The notes beneath the pieces are model-generated. The model did no database searches. It saw only the letters and a list, made by a program, of their open reading frames with translations, and was not told the DNA's origin. A stretch of 64,000 nucleotides of DNA from Dryomyza anilis (Eukaryota > Arthropoda > Insecta > Diptera > Dryomyzidae): contig OX638132.1 of NCBI GenBank assembly GCA_951804985.1, positions 43,500,791 to 43,564,790 of the forward strand, read 5' to 3'. Below, one piece after another: positions 11,971 to 26,000 of the stretch; within the stretch, counting starts at the first letter, position 1, and the number at the start of each line of letters is the position of its first letter. The position numbers and the translations under genes are program-made.

Positions 11971-14900
11971 ATATACGGCGGAACGGTTCTTAAGAAATCA
12001 CGCCTCAAACTTTAAATGCTCATAACTCCGTAAATACGAGTCGTAGAGGCCTCAAAGTTGGCACATTTTGTAAACTTTTTGTGCCCATTTAATTCCAATA
12101 TACATCATTATTATCGGCGCAGGGGTTCTTGACAATTCACGGATCTAACTTAAAATGCTCATAACTCCGTAAAAACGCGTCGTAGAGGCCTCAAAGTTGG
12201 CACATTTTATAATTTATTTTTTCCCTTTTAATTATACTTTTTATAATTAATATAATTTTAATATAACTTAATATAATGGGCGCAAGATTACTTAAAAAAT
12301 CACATCTCAATATTAAAATGCTCATAATTCCTTAAATATGAGTCGTAAAGGCCTTAAAGTTGGCACATTTTGTAATCTATTCTTGCACTTTTAATTCCAA
12401 TATAAATTCTTATAATCCAATATAAATTCTTATAATAGTAGCAAGAGTTCTTGAGAAATCTCGGCTCAAACTTAAAATGCTCATAACTCAAAGTTGGCAC
12501 ATTTTGTAATCTATTTTAGCCCTTTAATTATAATATAAATCATAATATACGGCGGAACGGTTCTTGAGGAATCACGACTCAAATTTCAAATGCTCATAAC
12601 TCCGTAAATACGCTTCGTAGAGGCCTCAAAGTTGGCACATTTTGTAATCTATTCTTGCACTTTTAATTCCAATATACATCATTATTATCGGCGCAAGGGT
12701 TCTTGAGAAATCACGTCTCAAACTTTAAATGCTCAGAACTCCGTAAATACGAGTCGTAGAGGCTACAAAGTTGGCACATTTTATAATTTATTTTTGCCCT
12801 TTTGATTCCAATATAAATCATTATAATCGGCGCATGTGGTTTTTGAGAAAACACGTCTTATAACTGCGTAAATACAAGTCTTCGAGACCCCAAAGTTTGT
12901 ACATTTTATAATCTATTTGTGCCTTTTTAATTCTAACATTACTCATTATAATCGCAAGGGTGCTTGAGAAATCACGTCTCAAATTTAAAATGTTCATAAC
13001 TCTGCAAATACTCGTCTTAGAGGCCTCAAAGTTGGTACATTTTATATTCTATTTTTGCCCTTTTAACTCCAATATAAATCATTATTCGGCGCAAGGGTTC
13101 TTGAAAATCACGTCTCAAACATAAAATGCTTATAACTGCGTAAATACAAGTCGTAGAGGCCCCAAAGTTTGTACATTTTATAATCTATTTTTGCCCTTTT
13201 AATTCTAATATAACTCATTATAATCGAAATTTAAAATATTCATAACTCTGTAAATACTCGTCTTAGAGGCCTGAAAGTTAGCACATTTTGTAATCTATTC
13301 TTGCCCTTCTAATTTTCAATATAAATCATTATTCGGCGCAAGGGTGCTTGAGAAATAACGTCTCAAATTTAAAATGCTTATAACTCCGTTAATACGAGTT
13401 ATAGAGGCCTCAAAATTTGCACATTTTGTAATCTATTCTTGCCTTTTTAATTCTATTATAAATCATTATATAGGGCGGAACGGTTCTTGAGAAATCACGT
13501 CTGAAACTATAAATGCTCATAACTCCGTAAATACGAGTCGTAGAGGCCTTAAATTTGGCACATTTTATAATTTATATTTGCTCTTTTAATTATACTTTTT
13601 ATAGCTATTATAATTTTAATATAACTTATTATAATCGGCGCAAGATTACTTTAAAAATCACATCTCAAACTTAAAATGCTCATAGTTACTTAAATATGAG
13701 TCGTAGAGGCCTCCAAGTTGGCACATTTTGTAATCTATTTTTGCCCTTTTAATTCCAATATAAATTCTTATAATCCAATATAAATTCATATAATCGTAGC
13801 AAGAGTTCTGGAGAAATCACGGCTCAAACTTAAAATGCTCATAACTCAAAGTTGGCACATTTGTATTCTATTTTAGCCCTTTAATTATAATATAAATCAT
13901 TATATACGGCGGAACGGTTCTTAAGAAATCACGCCTCAAACTTTAAATGCTCATAACTCCGTTAATACGAGTCGTAGAGGCCGTAAATTTGGCACATTTT
14001 ATAATTTATTTTTGCCCTCTTAATTATACTTTTTATATTTATTATAATTTTAATATAACTTATTATAATCGGCGCAAAATAACTTAAAAAATCACATCTC
14101 AAAATTAAAATGCTCATAACTCAAAGGTGGCGCATTTTATAATTTATTTTTGCCCTTTTAATATAACTTATTATAATCGGAGCAAGTTTACTTAAAAAAT
14201 CACATCTCAAACTTAAAATGCTCATAATTACTTAAATATGAGTCGTAGAGGCCTCCAAGTTGGCACATTTTGTAATCTATTTTTGCCCTTTTAATTCGAA
14301 TATAAATTCTTATAATCCAATATAAATTCATATAATCGTAGCAAGAGTTCTGGAGAAATCACGGCTCAAACTTAAAATGCTCATAACTCAAAGTTGGCAC
14401 ATTTTGTATTCTATTTTAGCCCTTAATTATAATATAAATCATATTATACGGCGGAACGGTTCTTGAGGAATCACGACTCAAATTTCAAATGCTCATAACT
14501 CCGTAAATACGCGTCGTAGAGGCCTCAAAGTTGGCACATTTTGTAATCTATTCTTGCAAGGGTTCTTGAGAAATCACGTCTCAAACTTTAAATGCTCATA
14601 ACTCCGTAAATACGAGTCGTAGAGGCCTCAAAGTTGGAACATTTTGTAAACTTTTTGTGCCCATTTAATTCCAATATACATCATTATTATCGGCGCAGGG
14701 GTTCTTGACAATTCACGGCACAACCTTAAAATGCTCATAACTCCGTAAAAACGCGTCGTAGAGGCCTCAAAGTTGGCACATTTTATAATTTATTTTATCC
14801 CTTTTAATTATACTTTTTATAATTAATATAATTTTAATATAACTTAATATAATGGGCGCAAGATTACTTAAAAAATCACATCTCAATATTAAAATGCTCA

Positions 14901-16252
14901 TAATTCCTTAAATATAAGTCGTAAAGGCCTCAAAGTTGGCACATTTTGTAATCTATTCTTGCACTTTTAATTCCAATATACATCATTATTATCGGCGCAA
15001 GGGTTCTTGAGAAATCACGTCTCAAACTTTAAATGCTCATAACTCCGTAAATACGAGTCGTAGAGGCCTCAAAGTTGGCACATTTTATAATTTATTTTTG
15101 CCCTTTTGATTATACTTTTTAAAATTATTATAATTATTATAAATTTAATATAACTTATTATAATCGGAGCAAGTTTACTTAAAAAATCACATCTCAAAAT
15201 TAAAATGCTCATAATTACTTAAATATGAGTCGTAGAGGCCTCAAAGTTGGCACATTTTGTAATCTATTTTGGCCTTTTAATTCCATTATAATCGGCGCAT
15301 ATGGTTTTTGAGAAAACACGTTTCAAATATAAAATGCTTATAACTGCGTAAATACAAGTCGTCGAGGCCCCAAAGTTTGTACATTTTATAATCTATTTGT
15401 GCCCTTTTAATTCTAATATTACTCATTATAATCGGCGCAAGGGTGCTTGAGAATTTACGTCTCAAATTTAAAATGTTCATAACTCTGTAAATACTCGTCT
15501 TAGAGGCCTCAAAGTTGGTACATTTTGTATTCTATTTTTGCCCTTTTAACTCCAATATAAATCATTATTCGGCGCAAGGGTTCTTGAAAATCACGTCTCC
15601 AAACATAAAATGCTTATAACTGCGTAAATACAAGTCGTAGAGGCCGCAAAGTTTGTACCTTTTATAATCTATTGTTGCCCTTTTAATTCTAATATAACTC
15701 ATTATAATCGGCGCAAGGGTGCTTGAGAAATCAAGTCTCAAATTTAAAATATTCATAACTCTGTAAATACTCGTCTTAGAGGCCTGAAAGTTGGCACATT
15801 TTGTAATCTATTCTTGCCCTTCTAATTTTCAATATAAATCATTATTCGGCACAAGGGTGCTTGAGAAATAACGTCTCAAATTTAAAATGCTTATAACTCC
15901 GTTAATACGAGTTATAGAGGCCTCAAAGTTTGCACATTTTGTAATCTATTCTTGCCCTTTTAATTCTAATATAAATCATTATATAGGGCGGAACGGTTCT
16001 TGAGAAATCACGTCTCATACTATAAATGCTCATAACTCCGTAAATACGAGTCGTAGAGGCCTTAAATTTGGCACATTTTATAATTTATTTTTGCTCTTTT
16101 AATTATACTTTTTATAGTTATTATAATTTTAATATAACTTATTATAATCGGCGCAAAATAACTTAAAAAATCACATCTCAAAATTAAAATGCTCATAACT
16201 CAAAGTTGGCGCATTTTATAATTTATTTTTGCCCTTTTAATTATACTTTTTA
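11971..16252. repeat. 4,583-bp higher-order repeat, copy 2 (truncated)
   Basis: This is a near-identical copy of 7388-11669. The match stops near 16,252 at 'actttttat'. Copy 1 continues there with 'aattattataatttt', whereas this copy continues with 'ataacttattataatcggagc', the same junction as at about 950. The copy is therefore 4.28 kb rather than 4.58 kb, and it runs straight into sequence resembling the second half of the 1,523-bp subunit. This is the pattern expected from an exchange out of register between homologous monomers. Confidence 0.86.
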
Positions 16253-18149
16253 TATAACTTATTATAATCGGAGCAAGTTTACTTAAAAAATCACATCTCA
16301 AACTTAAAATGCTCATAATTACTTAAATATGAGTCGTAGAGGCCTCCAAGTTGGCACATTTTGTAATCTATTTTTGCCCTTTTAATTCGAATATAAATTC
16401 TTATAATCCAATATAAATTCATATAATCGTAGCAAGAGTTCTGGAGAAATCACGGCTCAAACTTAAAATGCTCATAACTCAAAGTTGGCACATTTTGTAT
16501 TCTATTTTAGCCCTTTAATTATAATATAAATCATAATATACGGCGGAACGGTTCTTGAGGAATCACGACTCAAATTTCAAATGCTCATAACTCCGTAAAT
16601 ACGCGTCGTAGAGGCCTCAAAGTTGGCACATTTTGTAATCTATTCTTGCACTTTTAATTCCAATATACATCATTATTATCGGCGCAAGGGTTCTTGAGAA
16701 ATCACGTCTCAAACTTTAAATGCTCATAACTCCGTAAATACGAGTCGTAGAGGCCACAAAGTTGGCACATTTTATAATTTATTTTTGCCCTTTGGTTATA
16801 CTTTTTAAAATTATTATAATTATTATAATTTTAATATAACTTATTATAATCGGAGCAGGTTTACTTAAAAAATCACATCTCAAAATTAAAATGCTCATAA
16901 TTACTTAAATATGATTCGTAGAGGCCTCAAAGTTGGCACATTTTGTAATCTATTTTTGCCCTTTTAACTCCAATATAAATCATTATACTCGGCGCATGTG
17001 GTTTTTGAGAAAACACGTCTCAAACATAAAATGCTTATAACTGCGTAAATACAAGTCTTCGAAGTCCCAAAGTTTGTACATTTTATAATCTATTTGTGCC
17101 TTTTTAATTCTAACATTACTCATTATAATCGCAAGGGTGCTTGAGAAATCACGTCTCAAATTTAAAATGTTCATAACTCTGCAAATACTCGTCTTAGAGG
17201 CCTCAAAGTTGGTACATTTGGTATTCTATTTTTGCCCTTTTAACTCCAATATAAATCATTATTCGGCGCAAGGGTTCTTGAAAATCACGTCTCAAACATA
17301 AAATGCTTATAACTGCGTAAATACAAGTCGTAGAGGCCGCAAAGTTTGTACCTTTTATAATCTATTTTTGCCCTTTTAATTCTAATATAACTCATTATAA
17401 TCGAAATTTAAAATATTCATAACTCTGTAAATACTCGTCTTAGAGGCCTGAAAGTTGGCACATTTTGTAATCTATTCTTGCCCTTCTAATTTTCAATATA
17501 AATCATTATTCGGCGCAAGGGTGCTTGAGAAATAACGTCTCAAATTTAAAATGCTTATAACTCCGTTAATACGAGTTATAGAGGCCTCAAAGTTTGCACA
17601 TTTTGTAATCTATTCTTGCCCTTTTAATTCTAATATAAATCATTATATAGGGCGGAACGGTTCTTGAGAAATCACGTCTCAAACTATAAATGCTCATAAC
17701 TCCGTATATACGAGTCGTAGAGGCCTTAAATTTGGCACATTTTATAATTTACATTTGCTCTTTTAATTATACTTTTTATAGTTATTATAATTATAATATA
17801 ACTTATTATAATCGGCGCAAGATTACTTTAAAAATCACATCTCAAACTTAAAATGCTCATAATTACTTAAATATGAGTCGTAGAGGCCTCCAAGTTGGCA
17901 CATTTTGTAATCTATTTTTTCCCTTTTAATTCCAATATAAATTCTTATAATCCAATATAAATTCATATAATCGTAGCAAGAGTTCTGGAGAAATCACGGC
18001 TCAAACTTAAAATGCTCATAACTCAAAGTTGGCACATTTTGTATTTTATTTTAGCCCTTTAATTATAATATAAATCATAATATACGGCGGAACGGTTCTT
18101 GCGGAATCACATCTCAAAATTAAAATGCTCATAATTCCTAAATATTAGT

Positions 18150-18430
18150 CGTAGAGGCCGCAAAGTTTGTACCTTTTATAATCTATTTTTGCCCTTTTAA
18201 TTCTAATATAACTCATTATAATCGAAATTTAAAATATTCATAACTCTGTAAATACTCGTCTTAGAGGCCTGAAAGTTGGCACATTTTGTAATCTATTCTT
18301 GCCCTTCTAATTTTCAATATAAATCATTATTCGGCGCAAGGGTGCTTGAGAAATAACGTCTCAAATTTAAAATGCTTATAACTCCGTTAATACGAGTTAT
18401 AGAGGCCTCAAAGTTTGCACATTTTGTAAA
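18150..18430. repeat. Transposed two-monomer patch
   Basis: The stretch starting at 'ggccgcaaagtttgtacc' (near 18,157) repeats 17,337-17,606 at an offset of 821 bp. It is placed inside a different monomer context. The left flank 'cctaaatattagtcgtagag' and the right flank 'acattttgtaaactattttt' are contiguous at about 2830-2885, with a single monomer segment between them. Two monomers have therefore been added in register at this site, most simply by gene conversion or unequal exchange. Confidence 0.7.
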
Positions 18431-19222
18431 CTATTTTTGCCCTTTTATTCCAATATAAATTCTTATAATCCAATATAAATTCTTATAATCGAAGCAAGGG
18501 TTCTTGAGTAATCACGGCTCAAACATAAAATAATCATAACTCAAAGTTGGCACATTTTGTAATCTATTCTTGCCCTTTTAATTCTAATATAAATCATTAT
18601 ATACGGCGGAACGGTTCTTAAGAAATCACGCCTCAAACTTTAAATGCTCATAACTCCGTTAATACGAGTCGTAGAGGCCTTCAATTTGGCACATTTTATA
18701 ATTTATTTTTGCCCTCTTAATTATACTTTTTATAATTATTATAATTTTAATATAACTTATTATAATCGGCGCAAAATAACTTAAAAAATCACATCTCAAA
18801 ATTAAAATGCTCATAACTCAAAGTTGGTGCATTTCATAATTTATTTGTGCCCTTTTAATTATACTTTTTATAATTATTATAATTTTAATATAACTTATTA
18901 TAATCGGAGCAAGTTTACTTAAAAAATCACATCTCAAACTTAAAATGCTCATAATTACTTAAATATGAGTCGTAGAGGCCTCCAAGTTGGCACATTTTGT
19001 AATTTGTTTTTGTCCTTTTAATTCCAATATAAATTCATATAATCGTTCAAGAGTTCTGGAGAAATCACGGCTCAAACTTAAAATGCTCATAACTCAAAGT
19101 TGGCACATTTTGTATTCTATTTTAGCCCTTTAATTATAATATAAATCATAATATACGGCGGAACGGTTCTTGAGGAATCACGACTCAAATTTCAAATGTT
19201 CATAACTCCGTAAATACGAGTC

Positions 19223-19770
19223 GTAGAGGCCCAAAGTTGGCACATTTTGTAATCTATTTTTGTCCTTTTAATTCCAATATAAATTCTTATAATCCAATAT
19301 AAATTCTTATAATCGAAGCAAGGGTTCTTGAGAAATCACGGCTCAAACATAAAATGCTCATAACTCAAAGTTGGCACATTTCGTAATCTATTCTTGCACT
19401 TTTAATTCCAATATACATCATTATTATCGGCGCAAGGGTTCTTGAGAAATCACGTCTCAAACTTTAAATGCTCATAACTCCGTAAATACGAGTCGTAGAG
19501 GCCCAAAGTTGGCACATTTTGTAATCTATTTTTGTCCTTTTAATTCCAATATAAATTCTTATAATCCAATATAAATTCTTATAATCGAAGCAAGGGTTCT
19601 TGAGAAATCACGGCTCAAACATAAAATGCTCATAACTCAAAGTTGGCACATTTTGTAATCTATTCTTGCCCTTTTAATTCTAATATAAATCATTATATAC
19701 GGCGGAACGGTTCTTAAGAAATAACGCCTCAAACTTTAAATGTTCATAACTCCGTAAATACGAGTCGTAG
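19223..19770. repeat. Local 272-bp tandem duplication
   Basis: The unusual junction 'gtagaggcccaaagttgg', in which 'cct' of the usual aggcctcaaag is shortened, occurs at 19,223 and again at 19,495, 272 bp apart. It is followed each time by the same long monomer containing the doubled 20-bp block (…ttcttataatccaatataaa…). The period equals two monomers. The following third context diverges. Confidence 0.7.
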
Positions 19771-21646
19771 AGGCCTCAAAGTTGGCACATTTTGTAAACT
19801 TTTTGTGCCCATTTAATTCCAATATACATCATTATTATCGGCGCAGGCGTTCTTGACAATTCACGGCACAAACTTAAAATGCTCATAACTCCTTAAAAAC
19901 GCGTCGTAGAGGCCTCAAAGTTGGCACATTTTATAATTTATTGTTTCCCTTTTAATTATACTTTTTATAATTAATATAACTTAATATAATGGGCGCAAGA
20001 TTACTTAAAAAATCACATCTCAATATTAAAATGCTCATAATTCCTTAAATATGAGTCGTAAAGGCCTTAAAGTTGGCACATTTTGTAATCTATTCTTGCA
20101 CTTTAATTCCAATATAAATTCTTATAATCCAATATAAATTCTTATAATAGTAGCAAGAGTTCTTGAGAAATCACGGCTCAAACTTAAAATGCTCATAACT
20201 CAAAGTTGGCACATTTTGTAATCTATTTTAGGCCTTTAATTATAATATAAATCATAATATACGGCGGAACGGTTCTTAAGGAATCACGACTCAAATTTCA
20301 AATGCTCATAACTCCGTAAATACGCTTCGTAGAGGCCTCAAAGTTGGCACATTTTGTAATCTATTCTTGCACTTTTAATTCCAATATACATCATTATTAT
20401 CGGCGCAAGGGTTCTTGAGAAATCACGTCTCAAACTTTAAATGCTCATAACTCCGTAAATACGAGTCGTAGAGGCCACAAAGTTGGCACATTTTATAATT
20501 TATTTTTGCCCTTTTGATTATACTTTTTAAAATTATTATAATTATTATAATTTTAATATAACTTATTATAATCGGAGCAAGTTTACTTAAAAAATCACAT
20601 CTCAAAATTAAAATGCTCATAATTACTTAAATATGATTCGTAGAGGCCTCAAAGTTGGCACATTTTGTAATCTATTTTTGCCCTTTTAATTCCAATATAA
20701 ATCATTATAATCGGCGCATGTGGTTTTTGAGAAAACACGTCTCAAACATAAAATGCTTATAACTGCGTAAATACAAGTCTTCGAGGCCCCAAAGTTTGTA
20801 CATTTTATAATCTATTTGTGCCTTTTTAATTCTAACATTACTCATTATAATCGCAAGGGTGCTTGAGAAATCACGTCTCAAATTTAAAATGTTCATAACT
20901 CTGCAAATACTCGTCTTAGAGGCCTCAAAGTTGGTACATTTTGTATTCTATTTTTGCCCTTTTAACTCCAATATAAATCATTATTCGGCGCAAGGGTTCT
21001 TGAAAATCACTTCTCAAACATAAAATGCTTATAACTGCGTAAATACAAGTCGTAGAGGCCCCAAAGTTTGTACATTTTATAATCTATTTTTGCCCTTTTA
21101 ATTCTAATATAACTCATTATAATCGAAATTTAAAATATTCATAACTCTGTAAATACTCGTCTTAGAGGCCTGAAAGTTGGCACATTTTGTAATCTATTCT
21201 TGCCCTTCTAATTTTCAATATAAATCATTATTCGGCGCAAGGGTGCTTGAGAAATAACGTCTCAAATTTAAAATGCTTATAACTCCGTTAATACGAGTTA
21301 TAGAGGCCTCAAAGTTTGCACATTTTGTAATCTATTCTTGCCCTTTTAATTCTAATATAAATCATTATATAGGGCGGAACGGTTATTGAGAAATCACGTC
21401 TCAAACTATAAATGCTCATAACTCCGTAAATACGAGTCGTAGAGGCCTCAAAGTTTGCACATTTTGTAATCTATTCTTGCCTTTTTAATTCTAATATAAA
21501 TCTTATATAGGGCGGAACGGTTCTTGATAAATCACGTCTCAAACTATAAATGCTCATAACTCCGTAAATACGAGTCGTAGAGGCCTTAAATTTGGCACAT
21601 TTTATAATTTATATTTGCTCTTTTAATTATTCTTTTTATAGCTATA

Positions 21647-21668
21647 TATATAGCTATATAATTTTAAT
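21647..21668. repeat. 22-bp AT-rich palindrome
   Basis: The sequence is TATAGC, then alternating TA, then GCTATA, and it reads the same on both strands over 22 bases. Sister loci near 9018 and 13,601 read 'tatagctattataatttta'. The palindrome here therefore arose by a small local duplication in the AT-rich linker of one monomer. Confidence 0.8.
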
Positions 21669-23050
21669 AAACTTATTATAATCGGCGCAAGATTACTTTA
21701 AAAATCACATCTCAAACTTAAAATGCTCATAGTTACTTAAATATGAGTCGTAGAGGCCTCCAAGTTGGCACATTTTGTAATCTATTTTTGCCCTTTTAAT
21801 TCCAATATAAATTCTTATACTCCAATATAAATTCATATAATCGTAGCAAGAGTTCTGGAGAAATCACGGCTCAAACTTAAAATGCTCATAACTCAAAGTT
21901 GGCACATTTTGTATTCTATTTTAGCCCTTTAATTATAATATAAATCATAATATACGGCGGAACGGTTCTTGAGGAATCACATCTCAAAATTAAAATGCTC
22001 ATAATTCCTAAATATTAGTCGTAGAGGCCTCAAGTTGGCACATTTTGTAAACTATTTTTGCCTTTTTATTCCAATATAAATTCTTATAATCCAATATAAA
22101 TTCTTATAATCGAAGCAAGGGTTCTTGAGAAATCACGGCTCAAACATAAAATGCTCATAACTCAAAGTTGGCACATTTTGTAATCTATTCTTGCCCTTTT
22201 AATTCTAATATAAATCATTATATACGGCGGAACGGTTCTTAAGAAATCACGCCTCAAACTTTAAATGCTCATAACTCCGTTAATACGAGTTGTAGAGGCC
22301 TCAAAGTTGGCACATTTTATAATTTATTTTTGCCCTCTTAATTATACTTTTTATATTTATTATAATTTTAATATAACTTATTATAATCGGCGCAAAATAA
22401 CTTAAAAAATCACATCTCAAAATTAAAATGCTCATAACTCAAAGTTGGCGCATTTTATAATTTATTTTTGCCCTTTTAATTATACTTTTTATAATTATTA
22501 TAATTTTAATATAACTTATTATAATCGGAGCAAGTTTACTTAAAAAATCACATCTCAAATTTAAAATGCTCATAATTACTTAAATATGAGTCGTAGAGGC
22601 CTCCAAGTTGGCACATTTTGTAATCTTTTTTTGCCCTTTTAATTCCAATATAAATTCTTATAATCCAATATAAATTCATATAATCGTAGCAAGAGTTCTG
22701 GAGAAATCACGGCTCAAACTTAAAATGCTCATAACTCAAAGTTGGCACATTTTGTATTCTATTTTAGCCCTTTAATTATAATATAAATCATAATATACGG
22801 CGGAACGGTTCTTGAGGAATCACGACTCAAATTTCAAATGCTCATAACTCCGTAAATACGCGTCGTAGAGGCCTCAAAGTTGGCACATTTTGTAATCTAT
22901 TCTTGCCCGTTTAATTCTAATATAAATCATTATAAACGGCGGAACGGTTGTTGAGAAATCACGTCTCAAACTTTAAATGCTCATAACTCCGTAAATACGA
23001 GTCGTAGAGGCCTCAAAGTTGGCACTTTTTATAATTTATTTTTTCCCTTT

Positions 23051-26000
23051 TAATTATACTTTTTATAATTACAACTTATTATAATCGCCGCAAGATTACT
23101 TAAAAAATCACGTCTCAAATTTAAAATGTTCATAACGCGTAAATACTCGTCTTAGAGGCCTCAAAATTGGCACATTTTGTAATCTATTCTTGCCCTTCTA
23201 ATTCCAATATAAATCATTATTCGGCGCAACGGTTCTTGAAATCTCGTCTCAAATTTAAAATGCTCATAACTCCGTTAATACGAGTTGTAGAGGCCCCAAA
23301 TCAAAGTTGGCACATTTTGTAATCTATTTTTGCTCTCTTAATTCCAATATAAATCATTATAATAGGCGCATGTGGTTCTTGAGAAATCACGTCGCAAACA
23401 TAAAATGCTCATAACTCCGTTAATACGAGTAGTAGAGGCCTCAAAGTTGTGATCTATTTCTGTCCTTTTAATTCTTATATAAATCATTATAAACGGCGGA
23501 ACGGTTCTTGAGAAATCACGTCTCAAACTTTAAATTCCCATAACTCCGTAAATAGGAGTCGTAGAGGGCTCAAAGTTGTGATCTATTTTTGTCCTTTTAA
23601 TTATAATATAAATCATTATAAACGGCGGAATGGTTCTTAAGAAATCACGTCTCAAACTTTAAATGCTCATAACTCCGTAAATACGAGTCGTAGAGGCCTC
23701 AAATTTGGCACATTTTGTAATCTATTCTTGCACTTTGAATTCCAATATAAATCATTATAATCGGCGCAATAGTTCTTCAGAAATCACGGCTCAAACTTAA
23801 AATACTCATAAATCAAAGTTGGCATATTTTGTAATCTATTTTAGCCCTTTAATTATAATATAAATCATAATTTACGGCGGAACTGTTCTTGAGAAATCAC
23901 GTCGCAAATTTCAAATGCTCATAACTCCGTAAATACACGTCGTTGAGGCCTTAAAGTTGGCACATTTTATAATCTATTTTTGCCCTTTTAATTCTAAAAT
24001 AACTCATTATAATTGGTGCAAGGGTGCTTAAGAAGTGTCGTCTCAAACTTAAAATGTTCATAACTCCGTAAATACGCGTGGTAGAGGCCTCAAAGTTAGC
24101 ACATTTTGTAATCTATTCATGCCCCTGCTAATATAACTCATTATAATTGGCGCAAGAGTTCTTGACAAATCACGTTTCAAACTTAAAACGCTCATAACTC
24201 CGTAAATATGAGCCGTAGAGGCCTCAAAGTTGTGATCTATTTTTGTCCTTTTAATTCTAATATAAATCATTATAAACGGAACGGTTCTAGAGAAATCACG
24301 TCTCAAACTTTAAATGCTCATAACTCCGTAAATACGAGTCGTAGAGGCCTCAAAGTTGGCACATTTTATAATTTATATTTCCTTTTTCATTATACTTTTT
24401 ATAATTATAACTTATTATAATCGTCGCAAGATTACTTAAAAAATCACGTCTCAAATTTAAAATGTTCATAATGCGGTAAATACTCGTATTAGAGGCCTCA
24501 AAATTGGCACATTTTGTAATCTATTCTTGCCCTTCTAATTCCAATATAAATCATTATTTGGCGCAACGGCTCTTGAAATCACGTCTCAAATTTAAAGCTC
24601 ATACTCCGTTAATAAGAGTTGTAGATGCCTCAAATCAAAGTTAGCACAATTTTTGTAATCTATTCATGCCCCTGCTAATATAACTCATTATAATTGGCGC
24701 AAGAGTTCTTGACAAATCACGTTTCAAACTTAAAATGCTCATAACACCGTAAATACGAGTCGTAGAGGGCTCAAAGTTGTGATCTATTTTTGTCATTTTA
24801 ATTCTAATATAAATCATTATAAACGGCGGAACGGTTCTTGAGAAATCACGTCTCAAACTTTAAATGCTCATAACTCCGTAAATACGAGTCGTAGAGGCCT
24901 CAAAGTTTGCACATTTTATAATTTATTTTTTCCCCTTTTAATTATACTTTTTATAATTATAACTTATTATAATCGGCGCAAGATTACTTAAAAAATCACG
25001 TCTCAAATTTAAAATGTTCATAACGCGGTAAATACTCGTCTTAGAGGCCTCAAAGTTGGCACATTTTGTAATATATTCTTGCCCTTCTAATTCCAAAGGC
25101 CTCAAAGTTGGCACATTTTGTAATCTATTTTTGACCTTTTAATTCCAATATAAATCATTATAATAGGCGCATGGGGTTCTTGAGAAATCACGTCTCAAAC
25201 ATAAAATGCTCATAACTACGTTAATACGAGTTGTAGAGGCCTTAAAGTTGGCACATTTTGTAATCTATATTTTAATTCCAATATTAATTTTTATAATCCA
25301 ATATAAATTCTTATAATCGAAGCCATTGAGAAATCACGGCTAAAACTTAAAATGCTCATTACTCAAAGTTGGCACATTGTAATCTATTCTTGCACTTTTA
25401 ATTCCAATATAAATCATTAAATCGGCGCAAGGGTTCTTGACAAATCACGTCTCAAACTTAAAATGCTCATAACTCCGTTAATACGAGTTGTAGAGGCCTC
25501 GAAGTTGGCACATTTTGTAATCTATTTTTGCCCTTTTAATTCCAATATAAATCATTATAATTGGGGCATGTGTTTACTTTTTTTTTTATTATAATCGGAT
25601 CAAGATTACTTAAAAAATCACATCTCAAAATTAAAATGCTCATAATTTCTTAAATATATTATAGGTGCTTGAGGCGCATAGGTGCTTGAGAAATCACATC
25701 TCAAATTTAAAATGTTCATTACTCTGTAAATACTCGTCTTAGAGGGCTCAAAGTTGGCACATTTTGTCATCTATTCTTGCCCTTCTAATTCCAAAGGTCT
25801 CAAAGTTGGCGCATTTTGTAATCTATTTTTGCCCTTTTAATTCCAATATAAATCATTATAATCGGCGCATGGGGTTCTTGAGAAATCACGTCTCAAACAT
25901 ACAGTTCTCATAACTCCGTAAATACGCGCCGTAGAGGACTCAAAGTTGGCACATTTTGTAATCTATTCTTGCCCTTTTAATTCTAATATAAATCATTATA

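Larger units (their letters stand above)
16253..23050. repeat. Left-family satellite, irregular HOR order
   Basis: Monomers of the left family continue here without a long perfect repeat. About 16,253-16,830 resembles 950-1523. Type A-like segments start near 16,830 and 20,552, recognisable by ggtttttgagaaaacacgtc near 17,000 and 20,722. Between them are short monomers, an inserted two-monomer patch at about 18,150-18,430 and a local 272-bp duplication near 19,223-19,770. No gene is visible. The divergence from the other type A copies is higher than between the copies in the first 16 kb, which suggests less recent homogenisation. Confidence 0.85.

Noticed and set aside
1..16252. CENP-B-box-like motif in the monomers
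   Set aside because: I looked for the TTCG…CGGG pattern. 'ttcgtagagg' and 'cggcg' do occur, but not with the required spacing or bases, and Drosophila centromeres are not known to depend on such a box.
25575..25590. T-runs of 8-11 bases (for example 25,577, 27,669, 40,110, 52,828) as RNA polymerase III terminators
   Set aside because: They are the variable part of one monomer linker ('ttaattatac' followed by T's), occur at many homologous places and have no promoter upstream. Homopolymer slippage explains the length differences.
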